From assembly GCF_002217435.1 (NCBI RefSeq), contig NZ_MUHF01000001.1:406530-470529 (forward strand): a DNA stretch of 64,000 nt. The letters run 5' to 3'. Shown here piece after piece: positions 44,734 to 51,534 of the stretch; within the stretch, counting starts at the first letter, position 1; every line of letters begins with the position of its first letter. Under the pieces are notes generated by a model, which was not told the DNA's origin, did no database searches, and saw only the letters and a program-made list of their open reading frames with translations. The DNA comes from Flavobacterium reichenbachii (lineage in GTDB: Bacteria > Bacteroidota > Bacteroidia > Flavobacteriales > Flavobacteriaceae). The position numbers and the translations under genes were made by a program.

Positions 44734-45069
44734 ATGAAAAATCAAGATATAATAAATGCTTTGAACAAAATAGTCAATCAGAACTATCACTTTTCTGATT
44801 ATGATGTACAAAATATTATATCAGAACGTCGAAATATTCTAATTGATACGTACAAAAACTTTGCTGAAAATTTATTGGGAAAATTGGCTCAAGAAAAAAG
44901 CGTAGAAGAGATAAATAGTTACATAAGTGATTATGTAATTAAACTAAATACAAAGTTATATTCCAAAAACGAATATGAAGTTTTATTATTGAAAATTAAC
45001 GAGATATCATATTGGATTTTTGGAAATAGTTTCCCTTTGGATTACTATAATGAGAAGAACAATGTGTGA
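44734..45069 (+). CDS. Cassette 7: small hypothetical protein
   Basis: The 111-residue product is all-helical by composition (MKNQDIINALNKIVNQ...), soluble, no motif recognised. Confidence 0.55.
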   Translation: MKNQDIINALNKIVNQNYHFSDYDVQNIISERRNILIDTYKNFAENLLGKLAQEKSVEEINSYISDYVIKLNTKLYSKNEYEVLLLKINEISYWIFGNSFPLDYYNEKNNV

Positions 45070-45076
45070 AGTTACT

Positions 45077-45213
45077 ATCGCTAACAGGCACTACAACGGA
45101 TTTGGGCATTTGGCTTAATGAAAAAATGGTCTTGTATTTGGGATGATTTGGCAAATCCGAAAATATGGCTTAATTTAATCCCAAACCAGCTGTAGTGCCA
45201 GAACGTTATGCCT
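45077..45213 (+). repeat. Cassette recombination site 7
   Basis: ATCGCTAAC to GTTATGCCT; arms GCACTACAACGGATTTGGG and CCCAAACCAGCTGTAGTGC; centre CTTGTATTTGGG. Confidence 0.9.
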
Positions 45214-45273
45214 CAGTTCAACCGAACTGAGGCTGAAAAAGAAACGTTTTTCATAATACTTAAATTTTAAAGG

Positions 45274-45507
45274 ATGGATAATGAACAAATAATACATGAA
45301 TTTTTGTTAAAATTTAAAGGGTTCAAAAAAGGAGCTAAAATGCATTTAACAGATACTATCAGACGAGATATCGTAAAAAATTTACGCTTTAATACTGACG
45401 ATGCAATAAATTCTATTTTGAATAGCGGATATTTCAAATTAGAAATGCACGATTCAGTTAGCCTTACAGACGAAGGTTTTGAATACGCAAATCAGACTCA
45501 CTACTAA
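45274..45507 (+). CDS. Cassette 8, first gene: small hypothetical protein
   Basis: The 77-residue product (MDNEQIIHEFLLKFKGFKKG...) is probably a small winged-helix: RRDIVKNLRFNTDDAINSILNSGYFKLE, then SLTDEGFEYANQ as the wing. A DNA-binding role is tentative. Shares its cassette with the gene at 45678. Confidence 0.5.
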   Translation: MDNEQIIHEFLLKFKGFKKGAKMHLTDTIRRDIVKNLRFNTDDAINSILNSGYFKLEMHDSVSLTDEGFEYANQTHY

Positions 45508-45677
45508 AAACTTGTTTGCCTTTAATTACGATATAAGAAGAAACATCTTCCTTCGCTTTTAATAGTTCAATTGTATCGTTGTAAACGTCATCATTTGGGG
45601 CAATTACAATTACTGTTGAAAAATCAAATTTCTGTATTATAAAAAAGTATTCTAGCATAATAATTAAAATTTTAAAT

Positions 45678-45974
45678 ATGAATAATGAAATAAAAACGAG
45701 CGACAATATCGCAGGTTCAATACGTTTAATTGGTAGTTTAATATTAATTGGTGGAATCGTCCTTTTAGGAATATCACAAATTATGGAAATAAATGTTGAA
45801 CCTAATTCGGAAAATATGAATGCTGAAACATTACTTGAACTCCCTAAAAAAATTGCAGACAAAACTAACTTTACTCTATTAGGAGGATTATTAATTATTG
45901 TTGGTTTGCAATTATCTTTCATATCAAACCAAGTAATTGCAGAAATCAAAGAACAATTTAAAAAGTCGTTATAA
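45678..45974 (+). CDS. Cassette 8, second gene: two-helix membrane protein
   Basis: The 98-residue product has two helices (SIRLIGSLILIGGIVLLGISQI and FTLLGGLLIIVGLQLSFI) separated by a short loop. No family known. The only cassette here with two genes. Confidence 0.55.
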   Translation: MNNEIKTSDNIAGSIRLIGSLILIGGIVLLGISQIMEINVEPNSENMNAETLLELPKKIADKTNFTLLGGLLIIVGLQLSFISNQVIAEIKEQFKKSL

Positions 45975-46002
45975 AAAACGATTCTGCTAAATAAAGAACC
46001 GA

Positions 46003-46139
46003 AGGCATAACAGCCACTACAACGGATTTGGGCATTGGGCTTAATGGAAAGATGGTCTTGTACTTGGGATGATTTGGCAAATCCGAAAATAGGACTTAAT
46101 TTAACCCCAAACCCGCTGTAGTGCCAGAACGTTAGCCGT
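46003..46139 (+). repeat. Cassette recombination site 8
   Basis: AGGCATAAC to GTTAGCCGT; arms CCACTACAACGGATTTGGG and CCCAAACCCGCTGTAGTG; centre CTTGTACTTGGG. Confidence 0.9.
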
Positions 46140-46174
46140 CACTTTATGACCGACCGAGAACACAACAAGAAATT

Positions 46175-46684
46175 ATGAATATAACAGAACTTATAAACTT
46201 AATCAAGCAGGACGAGAACTGCGAAGTCAGACCTGCGAATAAGGAAATTGCTTTACCGACAAATATTCCTGACGACTTAAAAGAGTTTTACGAATTAACA
46301 GACGGAATTAAATTGTTTGAAAGCGAACCATACGGAATAACGATTGTAGGACGAGAAGAATTTATTCCGACAAATAAATACTTGTATCCAAAGGACGATG
46401 TTATTTGGGAAGAACTTGAAGGCGAAGTTTGCAACGAATGGTATTTAATGGCAAAGATTGATGAAATGAGCCAATATATTAGTATCGATTTGACAAACGA
46501 ACGAAATGGACAATGTTATGACAGTTTCTATGAAACCCATTCGCTACAAGGCGACTCAGCCATTGTTGCGAAAAATTTTACTGAATTATTGACAAAACTC
46601 TATCACAATAAAGGGCAACATTGGTATTGGTTACAAGACGACTTTAAAAAATTAGGAGATGCTTATGACGAACCAATAATATAA
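46175..46684 (+). CDS. Cassette 9: SMI1/KNR4 (SUKH) family protein
   Basis: The 169-residue protein has the SUKH pattern: LPTNIPDDLKEFYELTDGIKLF near the N-terminus, an E-P-Y-G-I-x-I-V-G strand and a final FTELLTKLYHNKGQHWYW helix. In bacteria such proteins often neutralise contact-dependent or polymorphic toxins. No toxin gene is alongside, so this would be an orphan immunity gene. Base composition is slightly richer in GC than its neighbours. Confidence 0.75.
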   Translation: MNITELINLIKQDENCEVRPANKEIALPTNIPDDLKEFYELTDGIKLFESEPYGITIVGREEFIPTNKYLYPKDDVIWEELEGEVCNEWYLMAKIDEMSQYISIDLTNERNGQCYDSFYETHSLQGDSAIVAKNFTELLTKLYHNKGQHWYWLQDDFKKLGDAYDEPII

Positions 46685-46712
46685 AATCCAATTTCGGTGG
46701 ACAAAAAAGCGA

Positions 46713-46849
46713 ACGGCTAACAAGGGTTTTGCGTCAGGCGGGCTGAAATGCAAAATTCAACGGCAGTAATTCTATTAAATTTTAGTAATAATATCAACTT
46801 TTGTGCTTCGATTTCCCGCCCGAACGCAAAGCCCCGAAACGTTACCAGC
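46713..46849 (+). repeat. Cassette recombination site 9 (arm type III)
   Basis: ACGGCTAAC to GTTACCAGC; arms AGGGTTTTGCGTCAGGCGGG and CCCGCCCGAACGCAAAGCCCC. The only intact site without the TTGTATTTG centre. Confidence 0.85.
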
Positions 46850-46905
46850 AATTGCACAAAAACAGGAAGAATTCAAGAACCGAATCAACAAATAACCGAA
46901 ATAAT

Positions 46906-47394
46906 ATGGATGAAAATCTCATCGATGCCCTTTTAAACGATATTCAAAACAAACCTGAATATATACTAGAAGAATCGGATATAGTGCGTAATGGCGCTAC
47001 ACAAATACAATATCGGGAAATTGTCAGTTTCCTATGCGAAAATGATTTCATAAGACAGCCTTTTAAAAATCATGGAAAATTGACTATTTTGGAAAAAGGC
47101 AAGGAAGTTTTGAAGTTAGGAGGTTGGCAAAAATATTTACTTAAAGAACAGCAAACTAAGGAACAAACTGCACAAAAGGCAATTTATGACGCACGAATCT
47201 CTAAATTTCAGGCAAGATACGGAAAATATGCATTACCAATTTCTGCGATATCACTTTTAGTCGCAATTGGATCGTTGCTTACTGGAATATTAATGTACCA
47301 ATCCAGAATAAAAGAACTTGAGATTAATCAAGAAAAGCTGAAAAATAAAATTGAAAAAATTGACTCTGTGAAAAATAATATTAAACAGAAATAA
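46906..47394 (+). CDS. Cassette 10: membrane-anchored hypothetical protein
   Basis: I choose the ATG at 46906 (MDENLIDALLNDIQNKPEYI), since the longer frame begins inside site 9. The 162-residue product has an N-terminal winged-helix-like part (about 1-75), then one or two helices (YALPISAISLLVAIGSLLTGILMY) and a C-terminal coiled coil. A signalling or toxin-like anchored protein is possible; unknown. Confidence 0.55.
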   Translation: MDENLIDALLNDIQNKPEYILEESDIVRNGATQIQYREIVSFLCENDFIRQPFKNHGKLTILEKGKEVLKLGGWQKYLLKEQQTKEQTAQKAIYDARISKFQARYGKYALPISAISLLVAIGSLLTGILMYQSRIKELEINQEKLKNKIEKIDSVKNNIKQK

Positions 47395-47406
47395 CCAATA
47401 GTAACT

Positions 47407-47543
47407 GCTGGTAACAGCCGTTTGGCGAGATTGGGGTTTTAGGCTGAATTTAAAGATAGTTTTGTATTTGGAAATTTTGTGTTTAACCGAAAATTCTCGC
47501 ATCTTTATTCCCCAACCTCGCCAAGCGCCAGAACGTTACCTGC
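47407..47543 (+). repeat. Cassette recombination site 10 (arm type II)
   Basis: GCTGGTAAC to GTTACCTGC; arms CCGTTTGGCGAGATTGGGG and CCCCAACCTCGCCAAGCG; centre TTTTGTATTTGG. Confidence 0.9.
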
Positions 47544-47569
47544 AATTTAAACAACACTTATCCTTAATT

Positions 47570-48190
47570 ATGAACAAATCATTACTATTTTTTTTTCTGA
47601 TTTCATTAAAATTATATTGCCAAGACTTTGAAGGGAAAGTTGAATATAAAATTTCATATAAAGTCATTTCTACTAAAGAAAATGAAGTCAATCTAAAAAA
47701 AGATTTAGGGACGAAAACTACATTTATAGTTAAAAACGGATTTTACAAAGAGATAACCGATGCAGAATATATGAACTATCAATTGTACAATCCAAAAGAG
47801 AATAGACTATACTTTACAGACAAGTTTACACCGAAGACATTATATTTTTATAGAGGTCAAAAATTACCCAATACGAAAGTTGAATACAAGATTATTAAAA
47901 ATGCCGAAACAATTTTAGGGCATATTTGTGATGTCCTTATCTATAAAACTGACAAATATGAAATAGCTTTATATTATTCAAAAGATTTAAAGCTCAATCC
48001 AGAATATTTTAAGAATTTCACTTATTTGAATAGAAATAAAAAAGCACAAATAATGAAATCCATTTGGTTGAAACAAATAATTACCACCAAGGATTACGTT
48101 GCGACATTAAAAGCTTCCAAAATAATATTCGCAAAAATTAGTGATAGTGAATTTATTAAACCTCAATACGATCTCTTGAAAGAACAATAA
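47570..48190 (+). CDS. Cassette 11: exported hypothetical protein (GLPGLI-like)
   Basis: The start at 47570 gives signal peptide MNKSLLFFFLISLKLYCQ; the longer frame begins inside site 10. The 206-residue product has an N-terminal DFEGKVEYKISYKV, common in GLPGLI/DUF4412-type exported proteins of Bacteroidota, and a beta-rich body (ILGHICDVLIYKTDKYEIALYY). Confidence 0.6.
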   Translation: MNKSLLFFFLISLKLYCQDFEGKVEYKISYKVISTKENEVNLKKDLGTKTTFIVKNGFYKEITDAEYMNYQLYNPKENRLYFTDKFTPKTLYFYRGQKLPNTKVEYKIIKNAETILGHICDVLIYKTDKYEIALYYSKDLKLNPEYFKNFTYLNRNKKAQIMKSIWLKQIITTKDYVATLKASKIIFAKISDSEFIKPQYDLLKEQ

Positions 48191-48193
48191 ACT

Positions 48194-48332
48194 GCAGGTA
48201 ACACTTGCTACAAGAGATTTGGGCATTTGGCTTAATTTGGAAAATGGTTTGTATTTGTGAGAATTTTTGTTAAACCGAAAAATAACGCTAATTTTAGTCC
48301 CAAACCACTTGTAGTAAGGGTACGTTAGCGGT
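48194..48332 (+). repeat. Cassette recombination site 11
   Basis: GCAGGTAAC to GTTAGCGGT; arms TTGCTACAAGAGATTTGGG and CCCAAACCACTTGTAGTAAG; centre TTTGTATTTG. Confidence 0.9.
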
Positions 48333-48379
48333 AATTTTGCCTCCGAAAAGACCGAAAAGAGAAAAAAACCAATTGAATA

Positions 48380-49009
48380 ATGAAAAAAATATTAATCATA
48401 ACTATTTTAAGCACAGTTCTACTTTGGATAATAAATATTTTCTCTTACTATTTATTAAACTATCCAAATGAATTAGACATTTTGAAAATCATAAAAGAAA
48501 ATGTTGAATGGAAACCTTTACTTTTGATTTATTTAGCTTTAATTTTCATTTCAATTATATCAAGTTTCTTGTTTTTTAAAAATCGAACATTCCTAAATAA
48601 ATTTTGCAGAATTATGATTGCCTTTAACATAATTGGAATGATAATTATGAGTGTAATTGGACTTAATCGATTTATAGAAAATAAGAAATATTTTGACGAA
48701 ATTTTGACTGAGTTTAGAAAAAAAGCTGAAAAAGACATAAAAAATGATGATGTAAAAACTTTTGGTTTTGGATTATCATTACCTCCTAAAAATAAAATTC
48801 AAGAAATAGAAAAAGTAAAAACAGATAGTATTTTGAAAATCTACGGACTGAAAGTTAAAAATCTTGGCTGTAGTATAACGCCAGAATTAACAAAAGCATC
48901 TGAAGAGTACGAAAAAATAACTGAAGTTTATCTAACAAAAAGAAATGGAAAAGGTTGGAGAATGAAAATGGAAAACGAAATACAAAACGTAAATAAAAAC
49001 TACCGCTAA
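48380..49009 (+). CDS. Cassette 12: membrane protein of unknown function
   Basis: The 209-residue product has three helices in its first 105 residues (ILSTVLLWIINIFSYYLL; LLLIYLALIFISIISSFLF; IMIAFNIIGMIIMSVIGL), then a soluble helical tail. No family recognised. Confidence 0.55.
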   Translation: MKKILIITILSTVLLWIINIFSYYLLNYPNELDILKIIKENVEWKPLLLIYLALIFISIISSFLFFKNRTFLNKFCRIMIAFNIIGMIIMSVIGLNRFIENKKYFDEILTEFRKKAEKDIKNDDVKTFGFGLSLPPKNKIQEIEKVKTDSILKIYGLKVKNLGCSITPELTKASEEYEKITEVYLTKRNGKGWRMKMENEIQNVNKNYR

Positions 49010-49138
49010 CAGCCGTTTGGCGTGATTGGGGTTTTAGGTTGAATTTAAAGATGGTTTTGTATTTGGAAAATTTGTGTTTAACCGAAAGATCTCGCATATT
49101 TATCCCCCAACCACGCCAAGCGCGAGAACGTTAGCTGT
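49002..49138 (+). repeat. Cassette recombination site 12 (arm type II)
   Basis: ACCGCTAAC to GTTAGCTGT; arms CCGTTTGGCGTGATTGGGG and CCCCCAACCACGCCAAGCG; centre TTTTGTATTTGG. Confidence 0.9.
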
Positions 49139-49162
49139 TATTTTAAACAAAAGAAAATCTAA

Positions 49163-49290
49163 ATGGAACATAAATTTAATGATTGGGCAATGTATCTAAA
49201 TGTTTGCGCTTCATATAGTGAAACATTTCGACAAGAGATGGCTGTACAACTTCTTGAAGAATTTTATAGATTGTTAGAATTTGAATCCCC
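49163..49290 (+). pseudogene. Cassette 13 gene, truncated by island repeat
   Basis: The frame opens MEHKFNDWAMYLNVCASYSE, a plausible protein start 33 bases after the GTTAGC junction. After about 42 codons it runs into the GC-rich island repeat at 49288, where coding sense is lost. The rest of the cassette and its site are gone. Confidence 0.6.
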
Positions 49291-49393
49291 CTGCTGGCGC
49301 GAGCGTCCCGCTCGTGAACGCAACGAGATGATAAACACAGTTAAACCAAAAAAGCTCCAGATTTCTCTGAAGCTTTTGTCTTAGTAGCGGGAA
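49288..49393. repeat. Perfect 106-bp direct repeat, left copy
   Basis: Identical to 50340-50445. It contains a CGAGCG-TCC-CGCTCG hairpin, the AGCTCCAGA/TCTGAAGCT terminator and the last 9 bases of tRNA-fMet (TAGCGGGAA). It is followed by GCATTCAATTATCTAACC. Confidence 0.95.
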
Positions 49394-49531
49394 GCATTCA
49401 ATTATCTAACCAGTTTATGGATGATTTTTGTGAAATTTTATACGCATAAATTGTATTAAAAACATTTTCTATATTCGCTTGACGAAAAATCACATCATGA
49501 AGCAGAGAATATAAAAAAATAACAACTAATT

Positions 49532-50311
49532 ATGGAAATAATAATAAGAAAATCATATTTTTTTTGGGATGGTGACGCATACAAGTATGGAGGATTCGGA
49601 GAAATAATTGATAAATGTTTTTCTGTTTCTGAGGCTGAAATTTTAATTGAAAAGCTAAGCATTGATTTTTTGAGACATATCAATCCTCTTATTAAAGATT
49701 ATGTTTTTTCAAATAATAATTATGATAAAGATGTTGAACTAATTGAAAAGGTAACTGTTTTTTTTAAACAGGAATTTCAATTAGACTTCAAAACTGAGTT
49801 TTGGTTACCAGCAAGGGCAACTGATAAACAGGTGTTGGAATTATCAAAGCTTTTTCCATTCCCTTTTTACTCAATAATTGAAAAAGTTAATGACACTTTT
49901 TACATAAATGAACTTAATGATGCATTCTGGAGTGAGAGTGAAATAATTGGAATAAAAAAATCTGAGTGGGATTTTACAAATATTTGTCTAGGAATGAAAG
50001 GGCAAATAAAACACCTTTACAATGATATTGAAATTGCTAAAAAAGACGCAACTAAAAGATTGCTTTCGAATGTTATGCGCGAAAGTAATCATCAACTTTT
50101 TAGCAAACTTACAAATTTGAAAGAACTACAATTTGTACAAGAATGGCACAATGAAATTGATTACTATGCTGAAATTTTACCTAACAATATGCAGAGTAAA
50201 AAGACAGGAGAAGTTATTGCAAAAATTAAAAACATTGTTAATGTGGAAGATGTTTTTCAAACCAAAGAAATTTCATTTGAAGAGGCAATATCATTTGAAG
50301 AAATTCCATAA
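49532..50311 (+). CDS. Hypothetical protein, cargo of the innermost tRNA insertion
   Basis: The 259-residue soluble protein (MEIIIRKSYFFWDGDAYKYG...) has a two-part alpha/beta body with no motif I recognise; the acidic tail repeats SFEEAISFEE. It is the sole gene between the perfect 106-bp direct repeats, so it arrived with, or as, the most recent insertion. Confidence 0.6.
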   Translation: MEIIIRKSYFFWDGDAYKYGGFGEIIDKCFSVSEAEILIEKLSIDFLRHINPLIKDYVFSNNNYDKDVELIEKVTVFFKQEFQLDFKTEFWLPARATDKQVLELSKLFPFPFYSIIEKVNDTFYINELNDAFWSESEIIGIKKSEWDFTNICLGMKGQIKHLYNDIEIAKKDATKRLLSNVMRESNHQLFSKLTNLKELQFVQEWHNEIDYYAEILPNNMQSKKTGEVIAKIKNIVNVEDVFQTKEISFEEAISFEEIP

Positions 50312-50339
50312 AAAAAAACTGGAAACAATGCATACTTCG

Positions 50340-50445
50340 CCCCTGCTGGCGCGAGCGTCCCGCTCGTGAACGCAACGAGATGATAAACACAGTTAAACCA
50401 AAAAAGCTCCAGATTTCTCTGAAGCTTTTGTCTTAGTAGCGGGAA
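50340..50445. repeat. Perfect 106-bp direct repeat, right copy
   Basis: The copy attached to the functional tRNA-fMet gene; see 49288-49393. Confidence 0.95.
50405..50430 (-). terminator. Terminator of tRNA-fMet
   Basis: AGCTCCAGA and TCTGAAGCT form an imperfect eight- to nine-pair stem flanked by A and T runs, directly downstream of the tRNA on the minus strand. It is duplicated at each island junction. Confidence 0.75.
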
Positions 50446-50509
50446 CAGGACTCGAACCTGTGACCTTCGGGTTATGAGCCCGACGAGCTGCCTACTGCTC
50501 TATCCCGCG
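50437..50509 (-). tRNA. Initiator tRNA-fMet (CAU)
   Basis: On the minus strand it starts CGCGGGATAG and ends TCCCGCTA. The anticodon loop is CTCATAA, on a stem with three successive G-C pairs (GGG/CCC), the hallmark of initiator tRNA. The first acceptor pair is C opposite T, the unpaired end also expected of an initiator. It is the only complete tRNA-Met in the window and the target of the island insertions. Confidence 0.95.
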
Positions 50510-50521
50510 ATGTTTCGGGTG

Positions 50522-50551
50522 CAAAGATACGTCGATTTTTTAGAAATCCAA
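50522..50551 (-). promoter_or_regulatory. Promoter of tRNA-fMet
   Basis: On the minus strand: TTG, exactly 19 bases, then TATCTTTG. This matches the Bacteroidota primary sigma-factor consensus (TTTG-N19-TAnnTTTG). The tRNA starts 12 bases on. Confidence 0.85.
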
Positions 50552-50598
50552 CGAAAACTTTAAAAAATGTTTTATTTCCTGTATTGAGTTGATATGAC

Positions 50599-50606
50599 TA
50601 CCTTTG
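50599..50606 (+). promoter_or_regulatory. -7 box of era
   Basis: TACCTTTG, followed by CA, lies 20 bases before the era start. The same TACCTTTGCA occurs upstream of der at 52828. Confidence 0.65.
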
Positions 50607-50625
50607 CACATTAAATAATACTCAA

Positions 50626-51507
50626 ATGTCACATAAAGCAGGTTTTGTAAACATCATCGGGAATCCAAACGTTGGAAAATCAACATTGATGAACGCCTTT
50701 GTTGGAGAACGATTATCAATCATTACATCAAAAGCACAAACTACACGTCATAGAATTTTAGGAATTGTAAACGGAGAAGATTTTCAATTGGTGTTGTCTG
50801 ATACGCCCGGAATCATTAAACCGGCGTACGAAATGCAGGAATCGATGATGAACTTCGTAAAATCGGCTTTCGAAGATGCTGACATTTTAATTTACATGGT
50901 CGAGATAGGGGAGCAGGACTTAAAAGACGAAGCTTTCTTTAATAAAATCATTCACGCTAAAATTCCGGTTTTGTTATTGTTAAATAAAATTGACAATTCT
51001 AATCAGGAACAATTGGAAGAGCAGGTCGCTTTTTGGAAAGAAAAAGTGCCAAATGCAGAAATTTTTCCAATTTCGGCATTGCAGAATTTTAATGTACCGG
51101 AAGTTTTTGGAAGAATTATCGAATTATTACCAGAATCTCCTGCGTATTATCCTAAGGATCAATTAACAGACAAACCAGAACGTTTTTTTGTAAACGAAAC
51201 CATTCGTGAGAAAATCTTGTTGAATTACAGTAAAGAAATTCCGTATGCGGTTGAAATCGTAACAGAAGAATTCTTTGAAGATGAAAAAATCATCAGAATC
51301 CGTTCGATTATTATGGTAGAACGCGAAACTCAAAAAGGAATTATTATTGGGCATAAAGGTGCTGCTTTGAAAAAGGTAGGAACAGATGCACGTGCAGATT
51401 TGGAGAAATTCTTCGGAAAACAAATTCACATTGAGCTAGTTGTAAAAGTGAATAAAAACTGGAGAAGCAATGCCAATATGCTGAAACGTTTTGGGTATAA
51501 CCAGTAG
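50626..51507 (+). CDS. era: GTPase Era
   Basis: Era is an essential GTPase that binds the 3' end of 16S rRNA and aids 30S subunit assembly. The 293-residue product shows G1 GNPNVGKST, G3 DTPGI, G4 NKID, and a C-terminal KH domain with IIIGHKGAALKKVG. The length is typical. The gene is divergent from tRNA-fMet, which marks the right border of the island. Confidence 0.97.
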   Translation: MSHKAGFVNIIGNPNVGKSTLMNAFVGERLSIITSKAQTTRHRILGIVNGEDFQLVLSDTPGIIKPAYEMQESMMNFVKSAFEDADILIYMVEIGEQDLKDEAFFNKIIHAKIPVLLLLNKIDNSNQEQLEEQVAFWKEKVPNAEIFPISALQNFNVPEVFGRIIELLPESPAYYPKDQLTDKPERFFVNETIREKILLNYSKEIPYAVEIVTEEFFEDEKIIRIRSIIMVERETQKGIIIGHKGAALKKVGTDARADLEKFFGKQIHIELVVKVNKNWRSNANMLKRFGYNQ

Positions 51508-51534
51508 TTTTCCAAAACGTTTAGATCTTAATTT

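Larger units (their letters stand above)
38958..49287 (+). mobile_element. Integron-like cassette array
   Basis: Twelve complete cassettes and a truncated thirteenth lie head-to-tail on the plus strand. Each holds one gene (cassette 8 two) followed by a site of about 131-139 bases. Junctions GTTA lie at 39059, 39731, 40886, 42006, 42658, 44051, 44709, 45205, 46131, 46841, 47535, 48324 and 49130. Each cassette's first ~15 bases are complementary to the bases just before its own site, so a circle would restore a longer palindrome. Confidence 0.85.

Noticed and set aside
45464..45949. 161-codon minus-strand ORF in cassette 8
   Set aside because: It is antisense to the two plus-strand genes of that cassette and has no start context. 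All other cassette genes are on the plus strand.
46748..46936. Plus-strand ORF of 62 codons across site 9
   Set aside because: It lies almost wholly inside the recombination site and overlaps the start of the cassette 10 gene in another frame. No ribosome-binding site or protein-like composition.
47290..49097. Two minus-strand ORFs (47290-47502 and 48855-49097) with similar N-termini beginning MREFSVKHK and MRDLSVKHK
   Set aside because: They run through type II recombination sites 10 and 12, whose DNA is alike. The shared protein sequence is a by-product of the repeated site and not a gene family.
38958..49287. CRISPR array
   Set aside because: Repeats are about 131-139 bases, imperfect and palindromic, spaced 0.4-1.4 kb apart with genes between them. 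There are no short spacers and no cas genes.
50133..50369. Plus-strand ORF overlapping the 259-residue cargo gene
   Set aside because: It is a shadow frame that reads on into the GC-rich island repeat. The tail is the translation of that repeat.
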